Made by a program: the position numbers and the translations under genes. This document shows positions 1-6,268 of a stretch of DNA of 10,815 bases, piece by piece. Under the pieces are notes generated by a model. It made no database searches. It had not been told where the DNA came from and saw only the letters and a program-made list of their open reading frames with translations. Each line of letters starts with the position of its first letter. Position 1 is the stretch's first letter. This stretch comes from JBEKEX01 sp050013615 (GTDB taxonomy: Bacteria; Chloroflexota; Anaerolineae; Anaerolineales; Anaerolineaceae), in assembly GCA_050013615.1 (NCBI GenBank), contig JBEKEX010000076.1, positions 1-10,815 of the forward strand, written 5' to 3'.

Positions 1-1564
1 CTGAACCTTTCCCCATACGAAAGCGCCAAATGATCCAACCCGATTTGGCATCCAAGGCATAAAAGGAGGAATCGACCGAGGCGAAAAACACGACGCCTTG
101 CGAGACCAACGGCGACGAGGTAATCGCTCGTTTTGCCTTGTAGCGCCATTTGGTCTGGCCGCGGAAATCGACGCTGTAGAAATCACCCGACTCGCACCCG
201 AAATAGATCAGGTCACCTCCGACGAAAGCCGTAGACCGAATTGGGGTTGAAGCGTCTACTTGCCAGGTCAACCGATTGGTCATGATGTTGACCGCGTTGA
301 AGAAACCATCGTCCGAACCAAAAAAGATGTGGCCTTCCGCCATCCGAGGCGAACAGCGGATTGGCGCATTGGTGTGGTAGCTCCATTGGATCTTGCCTGT
401 CCGTGATGAAATGGCGTACAGGTTACCATCTTCAGAACCAAAATAAACGATCCCTTCATTCACCAGCGGCTTACTGACAATGCCACCCTCGGTAGGGAAT
501 TTCCACACAAATTGCCCGTCCGCCGCATTGACGGCATACATATTATTATCGTAAGCGCCGACAAAAACCAAACCGCCTTCGCAGGTGGGTGCGCCACGAA
601 TTTCGTCCTCACATTTGAATGTCCACAACGGCTTGATAGCTGTCTCATTTGTGATCTGCGAAGTCCCCACTGCGATGCGGTTCAAGGCCCCGGTCTTGCG
701 TGCCACTACTGTCAGTGCCTCTTTCATCGCTTCTGCAGATTGAAATCGATCCAATGGATTATATTGAAGCGCCGTGTTGATGACTGCCTCTAGCTCTGGC
801 GAGACAGAAGGATTCTCCTTGCGTACAGGCCGCTCGGCAAACGTAAAAGGCGGCTCCAGCCTGGGGTCGCGATGAGTCAACAAATGATGCATGGTAGCGC
901 CCAAGGCATAAATATCTGCTAAAGGCGTTGCCTCTCCACGATATTGTTCCGGTGGTGAATATCCTTCGGTGCCGATCATAGTACCTTTTTGTCCGGCACG
1001 GAATATTTTTGCAATGCCGAAGTCGACCAGCATGATGTGTCCCTGCTGGTTGACCATGACGTTGGAAGGTTTCATATCTCTGAAAATGATCGGCTCGGGT
1101 TTATGGTTGTGCAAATATTGCAATACATCGCACAGCTCAATGGCCCAACTTATGACCATATCTTCAGGCATAAAACCTTCTGTTTCGTTGAGTACAGCTT
1201 CAAGGTCTTTACCATGAATATATTCGATGACCAGATACGATCTGTCTTCGAAGGTGAAATAATCGAATATCTTCGGGATTGAAGTGTGGCTCAACGCCAC
1301 CAAGATGTTGGCCTCGCGTTCAAAGTTCTGGACGATGGTCTTCCGCACCAGTGGGTCAGGTGCCTGGTTGATCATCTCTTTGACCGCCACCAGCTTGACC
1401 ACATTCGGAAAATGCAAGTCCCTGGCGCGGTAAACAGAGCCCATTCCTCCAACGCCAATAACCATCTGGATGGCATAACGTTCTACCAGCACATAACCAG
1501 GCTGGAGTTGCTGAATTGGGGTCTGGCCTTCTGGCAAATTCTGTGTGATATGTTGAGTGTCCAG
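1..1564 (-). CDS. Ser/Thr protein kinase with C-terminal PQQ-like beta-propeller (partial, C-terminus off the left edge)
   Basis: The open frame runs unbroken from 1564 down to the window edge, 521 codons. The kinase domain (about residues 25-290) has the glycine loop GVGGMGSVY (37-45), the ATP lysine in VAVK (K62), the catalytic loop FRDMKPSN (D163, N168), DFG (181-183) and SPPEQ (203-207). The HRD histidine is Phe; this variant is known in bacterial kinases with intact K, D and DFG, so activity is likely. From about residue 313 come five roughly 40-residue repeats of the type 'VYFGSEDGNLYA...TGKIQW', typical of PQQ/Trp-rich propeller blades, plus the start of a sixth. I see no membrane helix between kinase and propeller, so the propeller should be cytoplasmic and may bind a ligand or partner. 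The start was placed at CTG 1564: an in-frame TAA lies directly before it and AGGGAGGG at 1569-1576 sits just upstream. TTG 1537 is the alternative but has no Shine-Dalgarno. Target and signal are unknown. Confidence 0.9.
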   Translation of the reverse strand, partial: MDTQHITQNLPEGQTPIQQLQPGYVLVERYAIQMVIGVGGMGSVYRARDLHFPNVVKLVAVKEMINQAPDPLVRKTIVQNFEREANILVALSHTSIPKIFDYFTFEDRSYLVIEYIHGKDLEAVLNETEGFMPEDMVISWAIELCDVLQYLHNHKPEPIIFRDMKPSNVMVNQQGHIMLVDFGIAKIFRAGQKGTMIGTEGYSPPEQYRGEATPLADIYALGATMHHLLTHRDPRLEPPFTFAERPVRKENPSVSPELEAVINTALQYNPLDRFQSAEAMKEALTVVARKTGALNRIAVGTSQITNETAIKPLWTFKCEDEIRGAPTCEGGLVFVGAYDNNMYAVNAADGQFVWKFPTEGGIVSKPLVNEGIVYFGSEDGNLYAISSRTGKIQWSYHTNAPIRCSPRMAEGHIFFGSDDGFFNAVNIMTNRLTWQVDASTPIRSTAFVGGDLIYFGCESGDFYSVDFRGQTKWRYKAKRAITSSPLVSQGVVFFASVDSSFYALDAKSGWIIWRFRMGKGS

Positions 1565-1568
1565 TTAA

Positions 1569-1576
1569 CCCTCCCT
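1569..1576 (-). promoter_or_regulatory. Strong Shine-Dalgarno that decides the CTG start at 1564
   Basis: The minus strand reads AGGGAGGG, then TTAA, then CTG. The GGAGG core lies 5 nt before CTG, a workable spacing. The TAA within the spacer is in frame, so no upstream start can serve the kinase frame. Confidence 0.6.
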
Positions 1577-1605
1577 GCAGAGATGCGGGCAACTACATAT
1601 CACAA

Positions 1606-1634
1606 ATTATAAGCAGCAATGATTTGATTTGCAA
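1606..1634 (-). promoter_or_regulatory. Sigma-70-type promoter for the kinase-propeller gene
   Basis: On the minus strand, -35 TTGCAA (1634-1629) and a perfect -10 TATAAT (1611-1606) are separated by exactly 17 bases. Transcription would begin near 1599, giving a leader of about 35 nt before CTG 1564. Seen in sequence; activity is inferred. Confidence 0.65.
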
Positions 1635-1688
1635 CAAAAAAAGCCATCCAGATTGAGGGTTATCAATTTTGATATGTGAAGAGACTGC

Positions 1689-1717
1689 TGGACGGGGTAT
1701 TTTCGTTGCAGTACAAT
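1689..1717 (+). promoter_or_regulatory. Candidate glnA promoter
   Basis: -35-like TGGACG (1689-1694, four of six matches) and -10 TACAAT (1712-1717, five of six) are spaced 17 bp apart. Transcription would start near 1724, leaving a leader of about 33 nt to the ATG at 1757. The -35 is weak, so an activator may be needed. No recognisable NtcA or GlnR box was found. Confidence 0.4.
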
Positions 1718-1756
1718 CATTTCATCTCCCTTGTTAAGGTAACGAAGAGGAAAATC

Positions 1757-3175
1757 ATGTTCCAGAATTTCGACCAAGCAGATGAATTCATCAAAAAGAA
1801 CGAGATTCGAATGGTTGACCTGAAGTTCATAGATTTGTGGGGGCGATGGCATCATGTGACGATCACAGCAAGTGAGTTCAAGAAAAGTATCATGGAAGAT
1901 GGCGTGGGGTTTGATGGTTCAAGCGTCGGCCTGAAGAGCGTAAAATCAGGCGACATGGCGCTGATACCCGATCTTGCCACGGGTTTTCGTGATCCATTTT
2001 GGGACGCGCCCACACTGAGTTTCATTTGTAACACGGTCGAGGCAGACACAAAAGCCCTGTTTGCATTGGACCCGCGTGTCATTGCCCGCAACGCCGAAGC
2101 GTATCTTGTCAAGTCGGGAATTGCCGATTCGAGTCGCTGGGGGCCGGAATTTGAATTCTATGTATTCAATGAAGTCTCATTCGAGAATGGCACCAATGTA
2201 GCCCATTATCGCGTTGACGCCGTCGAAGCAATGTGGAATTCAGTCCAGCAAGGTCAAGGAAACTTCATCCCCTTGCACGGCGGTTATCATGCCATTCCCC
2301 CGCGTGACCAGTTGTACCAATTACGCTCCCAAATGTCCATGATGCTTGAAGATATTGGCGTCCCGGTCAAATACCACCATCATGAAGTCGGTGGACCCGG
2401 TCAATGTGAGATCGAAACGCCCATGCTGGGTTTCTTATCTGCTGGTGATGCCTGTATGTTGGTCAAGTACGTCACTAAGATGGTGGCGCACGAGCAGGGA
2501 CAAACTGCCACCTTCCTGCCAAAGCCGTTGTTCGGCGAATCGGGCAGCGGAATGCATTTCCACCAGCAACTTTTCAAGGCTGAAAACAACCTGTTTTACG
2601 ACGCTTCCAACCCAATCTTGTTGAGCAAAGCTGCACTCTACTACATCGGCGGCTTGTTAACCCATGCCCCAGCAGTATTGGCCTTTACCAACCCCTCCAC
2701 AAATTCATACCGGCGCCTTGTCCCCGGTTTTGAGGCACCGATTAACTGTTTCTTTTCCAACGGCAACCGTAGCGCTGCGATCCGTGTTCCACAGTATGCC
2801 ACAAAACCAGATAAAGTACGCTTTGAATTCCGCCCACCTGATGCCACGTGTAATCCCTATTTGGCAATGGCTGCCATGCTGATGGCCGGCCTGGATGGCA
2901 TCCAGAACAAGATCGATCCCACAGTAGCTGGTTTTGGCCCGATCAACGACGACATTTTCTCCTGGTCACCTGAGCAACGCACCGCCATCAAGAGTCTGCC
3001 GACTTCGCTGGAAGACGCCCTGCTTGCGTTGGAATGCGACCATGAGTTTCTTCTGGCGGGGAACGTATTTGACATGGATTTAATCACGCGCTGGATAAAA
3101 GCGAAAAAGTCAGAAGCAATGGAAATTCAAAGCAGGCCGCATCCCTACGAAATTCAACTCTATTTTGACTTTTAG
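1757..3175 (+). CDS. glnA: Glutamine synthetase, type I
   Basis: Makes glutamine from glutamate, ammonia and ATP in the cytoplasm, the main entry of ammonium into amino acids; type I enzymes are dodecamers. The 472-residue product is of usual GSI length. Signatures appear in order: GVGFDGSSVG (the Asp50 latch region), GPEFEFYVF, HHHEVGGPGQCEIE (metal ligands), PKPLFGESGSGMHFHQ (ammonia/ATP site), NSYRRLVPGFEAP (the Glu327 flap), NRSAAIRVP and FEFRPPDATCNPYLA. All core catalytic residues I could check are present. The frame is open from GTG 1676, but ATG 1757 is preferred: GAGG at 1747-1750 lies 6 nt before it, and the upstream 27 residues look unlike the family N-terminus. At the place of the E. 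coli adenylylated Tyr397 (NLYDLPPEE) this protein has DIFSWSPEQ, with Phe, so GlnE-type adenylylation is not expected. It diverges from the kinase gene and is probably monocistronic. Confidence 0.96.
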   Translation: MFQNFDQADEFIKKNEIRMVDLKFIDLWGRWHHVTITASEFKKSIMEDGVGFDGSSVGLKSVKSGDMALIPDLATGFRDPFWDAPTLSFICNTVEADTKALFALDPRVIARNAEAYLVKSGIADSSRWGPEFEFYVFNEVSFENGTNVAHYRVDAVEAMWNSVQQGQGNFIPLHGGYHAIPPRDQLYQLRSQMSMMLEDIGVPVKYHHHEVGGPGQCEIETPMLGFLSAGDACMLVKYVTKMVAHEQGQTATFLPKPLFGESGSGMHFHQQLFKAENNLFYDASNPILLSKAALYYIGGLLTHAPAVLAFTNPSTNSYRRLVPGFEAPINCFFSNGNRSAAIRVPQYATKPDKVRFEFRPPDATCNPYLAMAAMLMAGLDGIQNKIDPTVAGFGPINDDIFSWSPEQRTAIKSLPTSLEDALLALECDHEFLLAGNVFDMDLITRWIKAKKSEAMEIQSRPHPYEIQLYFDF

Positions 3176-3181
3176 CATAGG

Positions 3182-3209
3182 ACAAAGCCTTACAAAGTCA
3201 GGCTGTTGT
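3182..3209. terminator. Weak hairpin between convergent glnA and the SH3-like gene
   Basis: ACAA-AGCCT pairs with AGGCT-(g)-TTGT around a 9-nt loop, with one bulged G. It lies between two converging stops and could end transcription both ways, but there is no good T-run on either strand and it overlaps the first base of the minus-strand stop. Low certainty. Confidence 0.3.
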
Positions 3210-3718
3210 TAATGAGGCATTGGCGTGGCCACCAAGGTCAGATAATCAGCCACCGCCCAGCCACCCCGTGAATGATCGATACTTGATACAAGAAACCACC
3301 AAGTGTGGTCATCGGCCTGTTTCGGCCCATCCTTAACCTCGAAGACCTCAGCTTCCTTGGCTAAAAACAGTATTTGGCTTTGTAGGCTCGGAGTGGAATG
3401 AAAATTTAAACCACCTCCGCCCGTATTGAAGACCTGTACAAAATCTCTCACTGTAATTCCACCAACGGTGCTGGGAGGCTGTGCCGTCGCTGTCAAGTTA
3501 GCTAAAGCCTCCGGAGAAAGAGTTGGCGTTTGCGTGGGTGCAGGAATGACCGCCATAACAGGAGTAGGTGCAACTATGGTAGGATGCGACGGAAGGAATA
3601 GCCAAATAGCAGCAATCAATAAGATAAACATACCGGCAGCAACCACAACAGCACCAACCACAACAGTGGCAGAAATTCTTTTCTTGAGGACAAAGTCGCG
3701 GGAAAAACGTCTTTTCAT
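3209..3718 (-). CDS. Membrane-anchored protein with extracytoplasmic SH3-like domain
   Basis: The 169-residue product has a basic N-terminus (MKRRFSRDFVLKKR), one long hydrophobic helix (about residues 17-42), then a Pro/Thr/Ala-rich linker (about 43-85), then a small beta-rich domain (about 91-165). That domain contains GGLNFHSTPSLQSQILF and ends GGWAVADYLTL, the pattern of bacterial SH3 domains ('LNVRS.PS...' through 'GWV...YL'). By the positive-inside rule the SH3-like domain should be outside the membrane, where such domains often bind peptidoglycan or other envelope ligands; the ligand is not evident. No enzymatic domain is fused. It is transcribed divergently from the Ser/Thr kinase at 3790 across a 71-bp spacer, so the two may be co-regulated. 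The Shine-Dalgarno is weak (TGAGAA, about 9 nt upstream). Domain assignment is fairly secure, function is not. Confidence 0.8.
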   Translation of the reverse strand: MKRRFSRDFVLKKRISATVVVGAVVVAAGMFILLIAAIWLFLPSHPTIVAPTPVMAVIPAPTQTPTLSPEALANLTATAQPPSTVGGITVRDFVQVFNTGGGGLNFHSTPSLQSQILFLAKEAEVFEVKDGPKQADDHTWWFLVSSIDHSRGGWAVADYLTLVATPMPH

Positions 3719-3737
3719 GCAAGCATTCTCAAAAGCT

Positions 3738-3764
3738 ATTATATGATATAAACTCGCATGTCAT
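3738..3764 (-). promoter_or_regulatory. Candidate promoter for the SH3-like gene
   Basis: The minus strand carries a perfect -10 TATAAT (3743-3738) with an upstream ATGACA (3764-3759) resembling a -35, at a short spacing of 15 bp. Transcription would begin near 3731, with a leader of about 13 nt to ATG 3718. Confidence 0.45.
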
Positions 3765-3778
3765 ACCGTATGATATAA
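3742..3778 (+). repeat. Ten-base direct repeat TATGATATAA in the divergent promoter region
   Basis: Identical TATGATATAA copies lie at 3742-3751 and 3769-3778, 27 bp start to start. Both contain extended -10-like elements, so they may be tandem promoters or paired protein-binding sites; AT-richness alone could also explain them. Confidence 0.5.
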
Positions 3779-3779
3779 T
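3771..3779 (+). promoter_or_regulatory. Extended -10 promoter for the second kinase, probably leaderless
   Basis: TGATATAAT is a perfect extended -10 (TGn-TATAAT). The ATG at 3790 lies only 10 nt after it, so the expected transcription start (3785-3787) leaves a leader of about 3-5 nt. No Shine-Dalgarno is visible (TTTTTTAAGAT precedes the ATG), which fits leaderless translation. A second, weaker copy (TGATATAAA, 3744-3752) upstream could give a longer leader. Confidence 0.5.
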
Positions 3780-3789
3780 TTTTTAAGAT

Positions 3790-4857
3790 ATGGCGCAAAT
3801 TGCTGACCTCATGACCCTGGCAAACCGCTATCGCCTGCTCCAAACGCTTGGCGTGGGTGGCATGGCGACTGTCTACCAAGCACAAGACTTGATGCTTGAA
3901 CGGACCGTGGCGATCAAGATTCTACGTCAGGACTTCTCACAAGACAACACTTTCCGGGAACGTTTCCGCTTGGAAGCCAAAGCGGCTGCCAATCTTTCGC
4001 ATCCCAACATCGTCACAATCCATGACATTAGGTTCGACCAGGGTAAATTCTTTATCGTTATGGAATATGTCCCCGGGACCGATTTAAAAACGATCATACG
4101 ATTGAAACACAGAATTGCCATTCAGGAAGCTATACCACTGATGATACAGGCTTGCACCGGCATCGGTTATGCGCACCGCGCAGGGCTTGTCCATTGCGAC
4201 GTAAAGCCCCACAACATGCTTGTCACGCCGGATCAACGCCTTAAAGTTACCGATTTCGGCATTGCACGCGCCTTGGCAACCATCTTGCCGGACGAAAAAA
4301 GCGAGGTGGTGTGGGGATCCCCGCTCTACTTCTCGCCAGAACAAGCTGCCGGATTGGCACCTTCGCCCGCGTCCGATGTATATTCACTGGGCGTGATCTT
4401 GTATGAGATGGTGACCGGACAGCTTCCGTTCCAATCAACGAACGGTGAAGAATTGGCCCACATGCATCGCGAAGTGACGCCCGTTTCACCCAAAGCAATT
4501 GACCCCGAAGTCCCCGAAGCACTCGATCAAATCATTATGAAAGTGCTATCGAAAGAGCCTTCAGGTCGTTATCGTACCGCGGATCAATTAGGACGCGTTT
4601 TGGCGACTTATAGCCAGCAGGGAATGCTCGGCAGTTCTACGGCTAAGGCCCGGGTGAATCCGTCTGTCTACGTCCCGGCTCTGCCCTATCAACCCATACA
4701 AACTGCTGATCCCGATCAAATTCCCGAAAAAGCTGCCCTCGGAAACGACATAGATTGGGGTACAATCAGTCTCAGCCTGTTGGCCTTGTTGGCCGTCGGC
4801 GGGCTCATTCCGTTATGGCTCTATATCGTTTTACGGTTATCTATGGTTGCACATTAA
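3790..4857 (+). CDS. Membrane-anchored Ser/Thr protein kinase (HCD catalytic loop)
   Basis: The 355-residue kinase has an N-terminal catalytic domain (about residues 14-275): GVGGMATVY (21-29), ATP lysine in VAIK (K43), catalytic loop HCDVKPHN (D137, K139, N142), DFG (155-157) and YFSPEQ. The usual HRD arginine is Cys136, making it a 'non-RD' kinase; such kinases are less often controlled by activation-loop phosphorylation. All residues needed for phosphotransfer remain. A linker of about 50 residues leads to one hydrophobic helix (about 329-349) and a short tail ending SMVAH. This gives a PknB-like membrane anchor but with no PASTA or other sensor domain outside. The stop at 4855-4857 overlaps the Shine-Dalgarno of rpe, so the two genes are probably co-transcribed and coupled. 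The position next to rpe and rpmB recalls prkC of Bacillus subtilis. Substrates are unknown. Confidence 0.93.
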   Translation: MAQIADLMTLANRYRLLQTLGVGGMATVYQAQDLMLERTVAIKILRQDFSQDNTFRERFRLEAKAAANLSHPNIVTIHDIRFDQGKFFIVMEYVPGTDLKTIIRLKHRIAIQEAIPLMIQACTGIGYAHRAGLVHCDVKPHNMLVTPDQRLKVTDFGIARALATILPDEKSEVVWGSPLYFSPEQAAGLAPSPASDVYSLGVILYEMVTGQLPFQSTNGEELAHMHREVTPVSPKAIDPEVPEALDQIIMKVLSKEPSGRYRTADQLGRVLATYSQQGMLGSSTAKARVNPSVYVPALPYQPIQTADPDQIPEKAALGNDIDWGTISLSLLALLAVGGLIPLWLYIVLRLSMVAH

Positions 4858-4864
4858 GGTTATT

Positions 4865-5524
4865 ATGCCAAATTTCACCATTTCCGCGTCGCTCTTATCG
4901 AGCGACTTCGCTCATCTTGAAGATCAAATCCGCCTTCTTGAAGCGGCCAGCGTTGATTGGCTGCATATCGATGTGATCGATGGTATATTCGCCCCCAACA
5001 TTACCATGGGCCCGGTTATCGTTGAAGCTTGCCGGAAATTGACAAAGATGCACATTGACGTGCACCTCATGATCGTCAATCCCGATCGCCACTTAGAAGC
5101 CTTCCAAAAAGCAGGCGCCAATTCATTGACCGTACACTTGGAAGACAACGTCCACATTCATCGCGTCATTCAAACAATCCACAACCTGGGCTGCGAGGCA
5201 GGCGTAGCGATCAATCCTGGTACGCCGGTTTCAGCAACCGAAGCCATCCTCAGCTCGGCAGAACTATTACTCATCATGTCGGTGAACCCGGGCTTTTCGG
5301 GGCAGAAATTTATCCCGGAAAGTGTAAATAAAGTCGGCATGGCAAAAGAACTGATCGACAAATATCACTTGAAGACCCAAATCCAGATCGATGGCGGTAT
5401 AAATGCTGAAACGCTCCCCATTACTTACAAAGCAGGTGCACGCAACTTCGTGACTGGTAGTGCCTTGTTCAATCATCCGACAGGAATCGCCGGTGGCGTA
5501 AAAGACTTACGCAATAGTATTTAA
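4865..5524 (+). CDS. rpe: Ribulose-phosphate 3-epimerase
   Basis: Interconverts ribulose 5-phosphate and xylulose 5-phosphate in the pentose phosphate pathway; a cytoplasmic, metal-dependent TIM barrel. The 219-residue length is normal. Family signatures are complete: ISASLLSSDF at the first strand, HIDVIDGIFAPN with H34, D36 and D39, DVHLMI with H67, GVAINPGTP, the phosphate-loop region MSVNPGFSGQKF, IDGGIN with D176, and VTGSALF. H34, D36, H67 and D176 match the metal ligands and acid/base pair of the family. ATG 4865 is chosen over an in-frame ATG at 4847 because AAGG (4856-4859) lies 5 nt before it and the homologous N-terminus begins there; the 4847 start would also overlap the kinase. 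It is probably co-transcribed with the kinase gene. Confidence 0.96.
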   Translation: MPNFTISASLLSSDFAHLEDQIRLLEAASVDWLHIDVIDGIFAPNITMGPVIVEACRKLTKMHIDVHLMIVNPDRHLEAFQKAGANSLTVHLEDNVHIHRVIQTIHNLGCEAGVAINPGTPVSATEAILSSAELLLIMSVNPGFSGQKFIPESVNKVGMAKELIDKYHLKTQIQIDGGINAETLPITYKAGARNFVTGSALFNHPTGIAGGVKDLRNSI

Positions 5525-5548
5525 AAAATCACGGCTTGCGCCGTGATT
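5523..5548 (-). terminator. Rho-independent terminator of rpmB
   Basis: A perfect 9-bp stem, AATCACGGC / GCCGTGATT (5527-5535 and 5540-5548) with loop TTGC, is followed on the minus strand by a run of T (complement of A at 5523-5528). This is a textbook intrinsic terminator for minus-strand rpmB. On the plus strand the stem directly follows the rpe stop but lacks a T-run, so it would be weaker for rpe. Confidence 0.85.
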
Positions 5549-5576
5549 CTCATCGACAGAATTGAAATTCAGTAGC

Positions 5577-5759
5577 TCAGTTGCTCTTTACCATCGTACG
5601 AATGCACTTTGTGCACAATACTTTTTGAACCTTGCGGCCATTGACCATGACAGTCACTTTCTGCAAATTCGGACGTACAGGTCGGTTTGACGTGCGCATT
5701 GAAAAGCTTCGCGTATGACCGAAAGTGGTTTTTTTGCCGCACATTTCACATTGAGCCAT
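5577..5759 (-). CDS. rpmB: Large ribosomal subunit protein bL28 (zinc-binding form)
   Basis: A 60-residue ribosomal protein of the 50S subunit. It begins MAQCEMCGKKTTFGHTRSFS and contains TSNRPVRPNLQKV, both typical of L28. Two Cys pairs, C4-x2-C7 and C49-x2-C52, form the zinc site of the C+ type; C- paralogs used under zinc starvation lack them. It is basic and complete, ending TGA. A good Shine-Dalgarno (AAAGGA, 5773-5768) lies 8 nt before the ATG. It stands alone on the minus strand between rpe and the Asp23 gene, with its own promoter and terminator. Confidence 0.97.
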   Translation of the reverse strand: MAQCEMCGKKTTFGHTRSFSMRTSNRPVRPNLQKVTVMVNGRKVQKVLCTKCIRTMVKSN

Positions 5760-5822
5760 GGATAAATTCCTTTCCTACTTGAAAAATGCCTGTTTGCACT
5801 ACCTGGTTGAGAACGAGTTGGA

Positions 5823-5851
5823 AGTTTACCACGAAACGTAACTTTTTTCAA
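5823..5851 (-). promoter_or_regulatory. Candidate rpmB promoter
   Basis: The minus strand has -35 TTGAAA (5851-5846, five of six) and -10 TAAACT (5828-5823, four of six) with a 17-bp spacer. The leader to ATG 5759 would be about 57 nt, containing the Shine-Dalgarno. Confidence 0.5.
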
Positions 5852-5884
5852 GAAGCGTTGTTAATTTAGAGAAGAGTGATGCAT

Positions 5885-6238
5885 ATGGAAAAACAAAACC
5901 CGATTGGCAACACATACGTTTCCCACCGTGCGATTGCGACCATCGCTTTCCACTCTGCCCTTGAATCTTACGGCGTGGTCGGATTTGCCCCCAAAAACCT
6001 CGCAGAAGGCATCGCCCAGGTGCTGGTTAAAGACCCAACGCGAGGGATCGATGTTCATTACGATGGCAGCGCCATCAAGATCGAGCTTCACATCATTGTG
6101 GAATATGGCACACGCATTAAATCGGTGGCCGATAGCGTCGCTGAAAGCGTACGCTACCAGATCGAAAAAATCGTAGGTGTACCCATCAGCGAAGTCAATG
6201 TTCACGTCCGCGGGCTTCGAATCAGCAACCCAGATTAA
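5885..6238 (+). CDS. Asp23/Gls24 (DUF322) family protein, YloU type
   Basis: A small soluble alpha/beta protein (117 residues) with the family layout: an N-terminal strand GNTYVSHRAIATIAFHSALE, then VVGF, then GIDVHYDGSAIKIELHIIVEYG, then a helix (SVADSVAESVRYQIEKI) and a final strand region VPISEVNVHVRGLRI. Members such as YloU and Asp23 are linked to cell-envelope homeostasis but lack a defined biochemical activity. Start choice: GTG 5876, ATG 5879 and ATG 5885 are all in frame; ATG 5885 has GAGAAGAG (5869-5876) 8 nt upstream, the best spacing. It is encoded directly before the FakA-type gene (30-nt gap), the order known from Firmicutes as yloU-yloV. I see no convincing plus-strand promoter in the 125-bp divergent spacer with rpmB. 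Confidence 0.88.
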   Translation: MEKQNPIGNTYVSHRAIATIAFHSALESYGVVGFAPKNLAEGIAQVLVKDPTRGIDVHYDGSAIKIELHIIVEYGTRIKSVADSVAESVRYQIEKIVGVPISEVNVHVRGLRISNPD

Positions 6239-6268
6239 CGGCCAGATCTTTTACTTCATAGGAGCAAT

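Noticed and set aside
1356..1592. Minus-strand open frame from TTG 1592 upstream of the kinase, possibly a leader peptide or frameshifted kinase start
   Set aside because: It overlaps the kinase gene in another frame; the kinase frame itself is intact from 1564, with a Shine-Dalgarno fitting that start, so no frameshift is needed.
1286..1612. Plus-strand open frame of 108 codons opposite the kinase-propeller gene
   Set aside because: It mirrors the kinase glycine-loop and alpha-C region; the minus strand carries an unbroken kinase frame with all motifs.
1698..1715. GTA...TAC pair upstream of glnA as an NtcA-type nitrogen box
   Set aside because: The gap between GTA and TAC is 12 bases, not the 8 of the NtcA consensus, and it overlaps the -10.
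1676..1756. 27-codon N-terminal extension of glnA from GTG 1676
   Set aside because: No Shine-Dalgarno before 1676, the extension contains the likely promoter, and a good ribosome site directly precedes ATG 1757 where the family N-terminus begins.
3426..3746. Plus-strand open frame of 106 codons opposite the SH3-like gene
   Set aside because: Antisense to the membrane helix and Pro/Thr-rich linker, spanning the divergent promoter; no domain or ribosome site.
4247..4522. Minus-strand open frame of 91 codons inside the second kinase
   Set aside because: Arg-rich antisense translation of a conserved kinase domain; no independent support.
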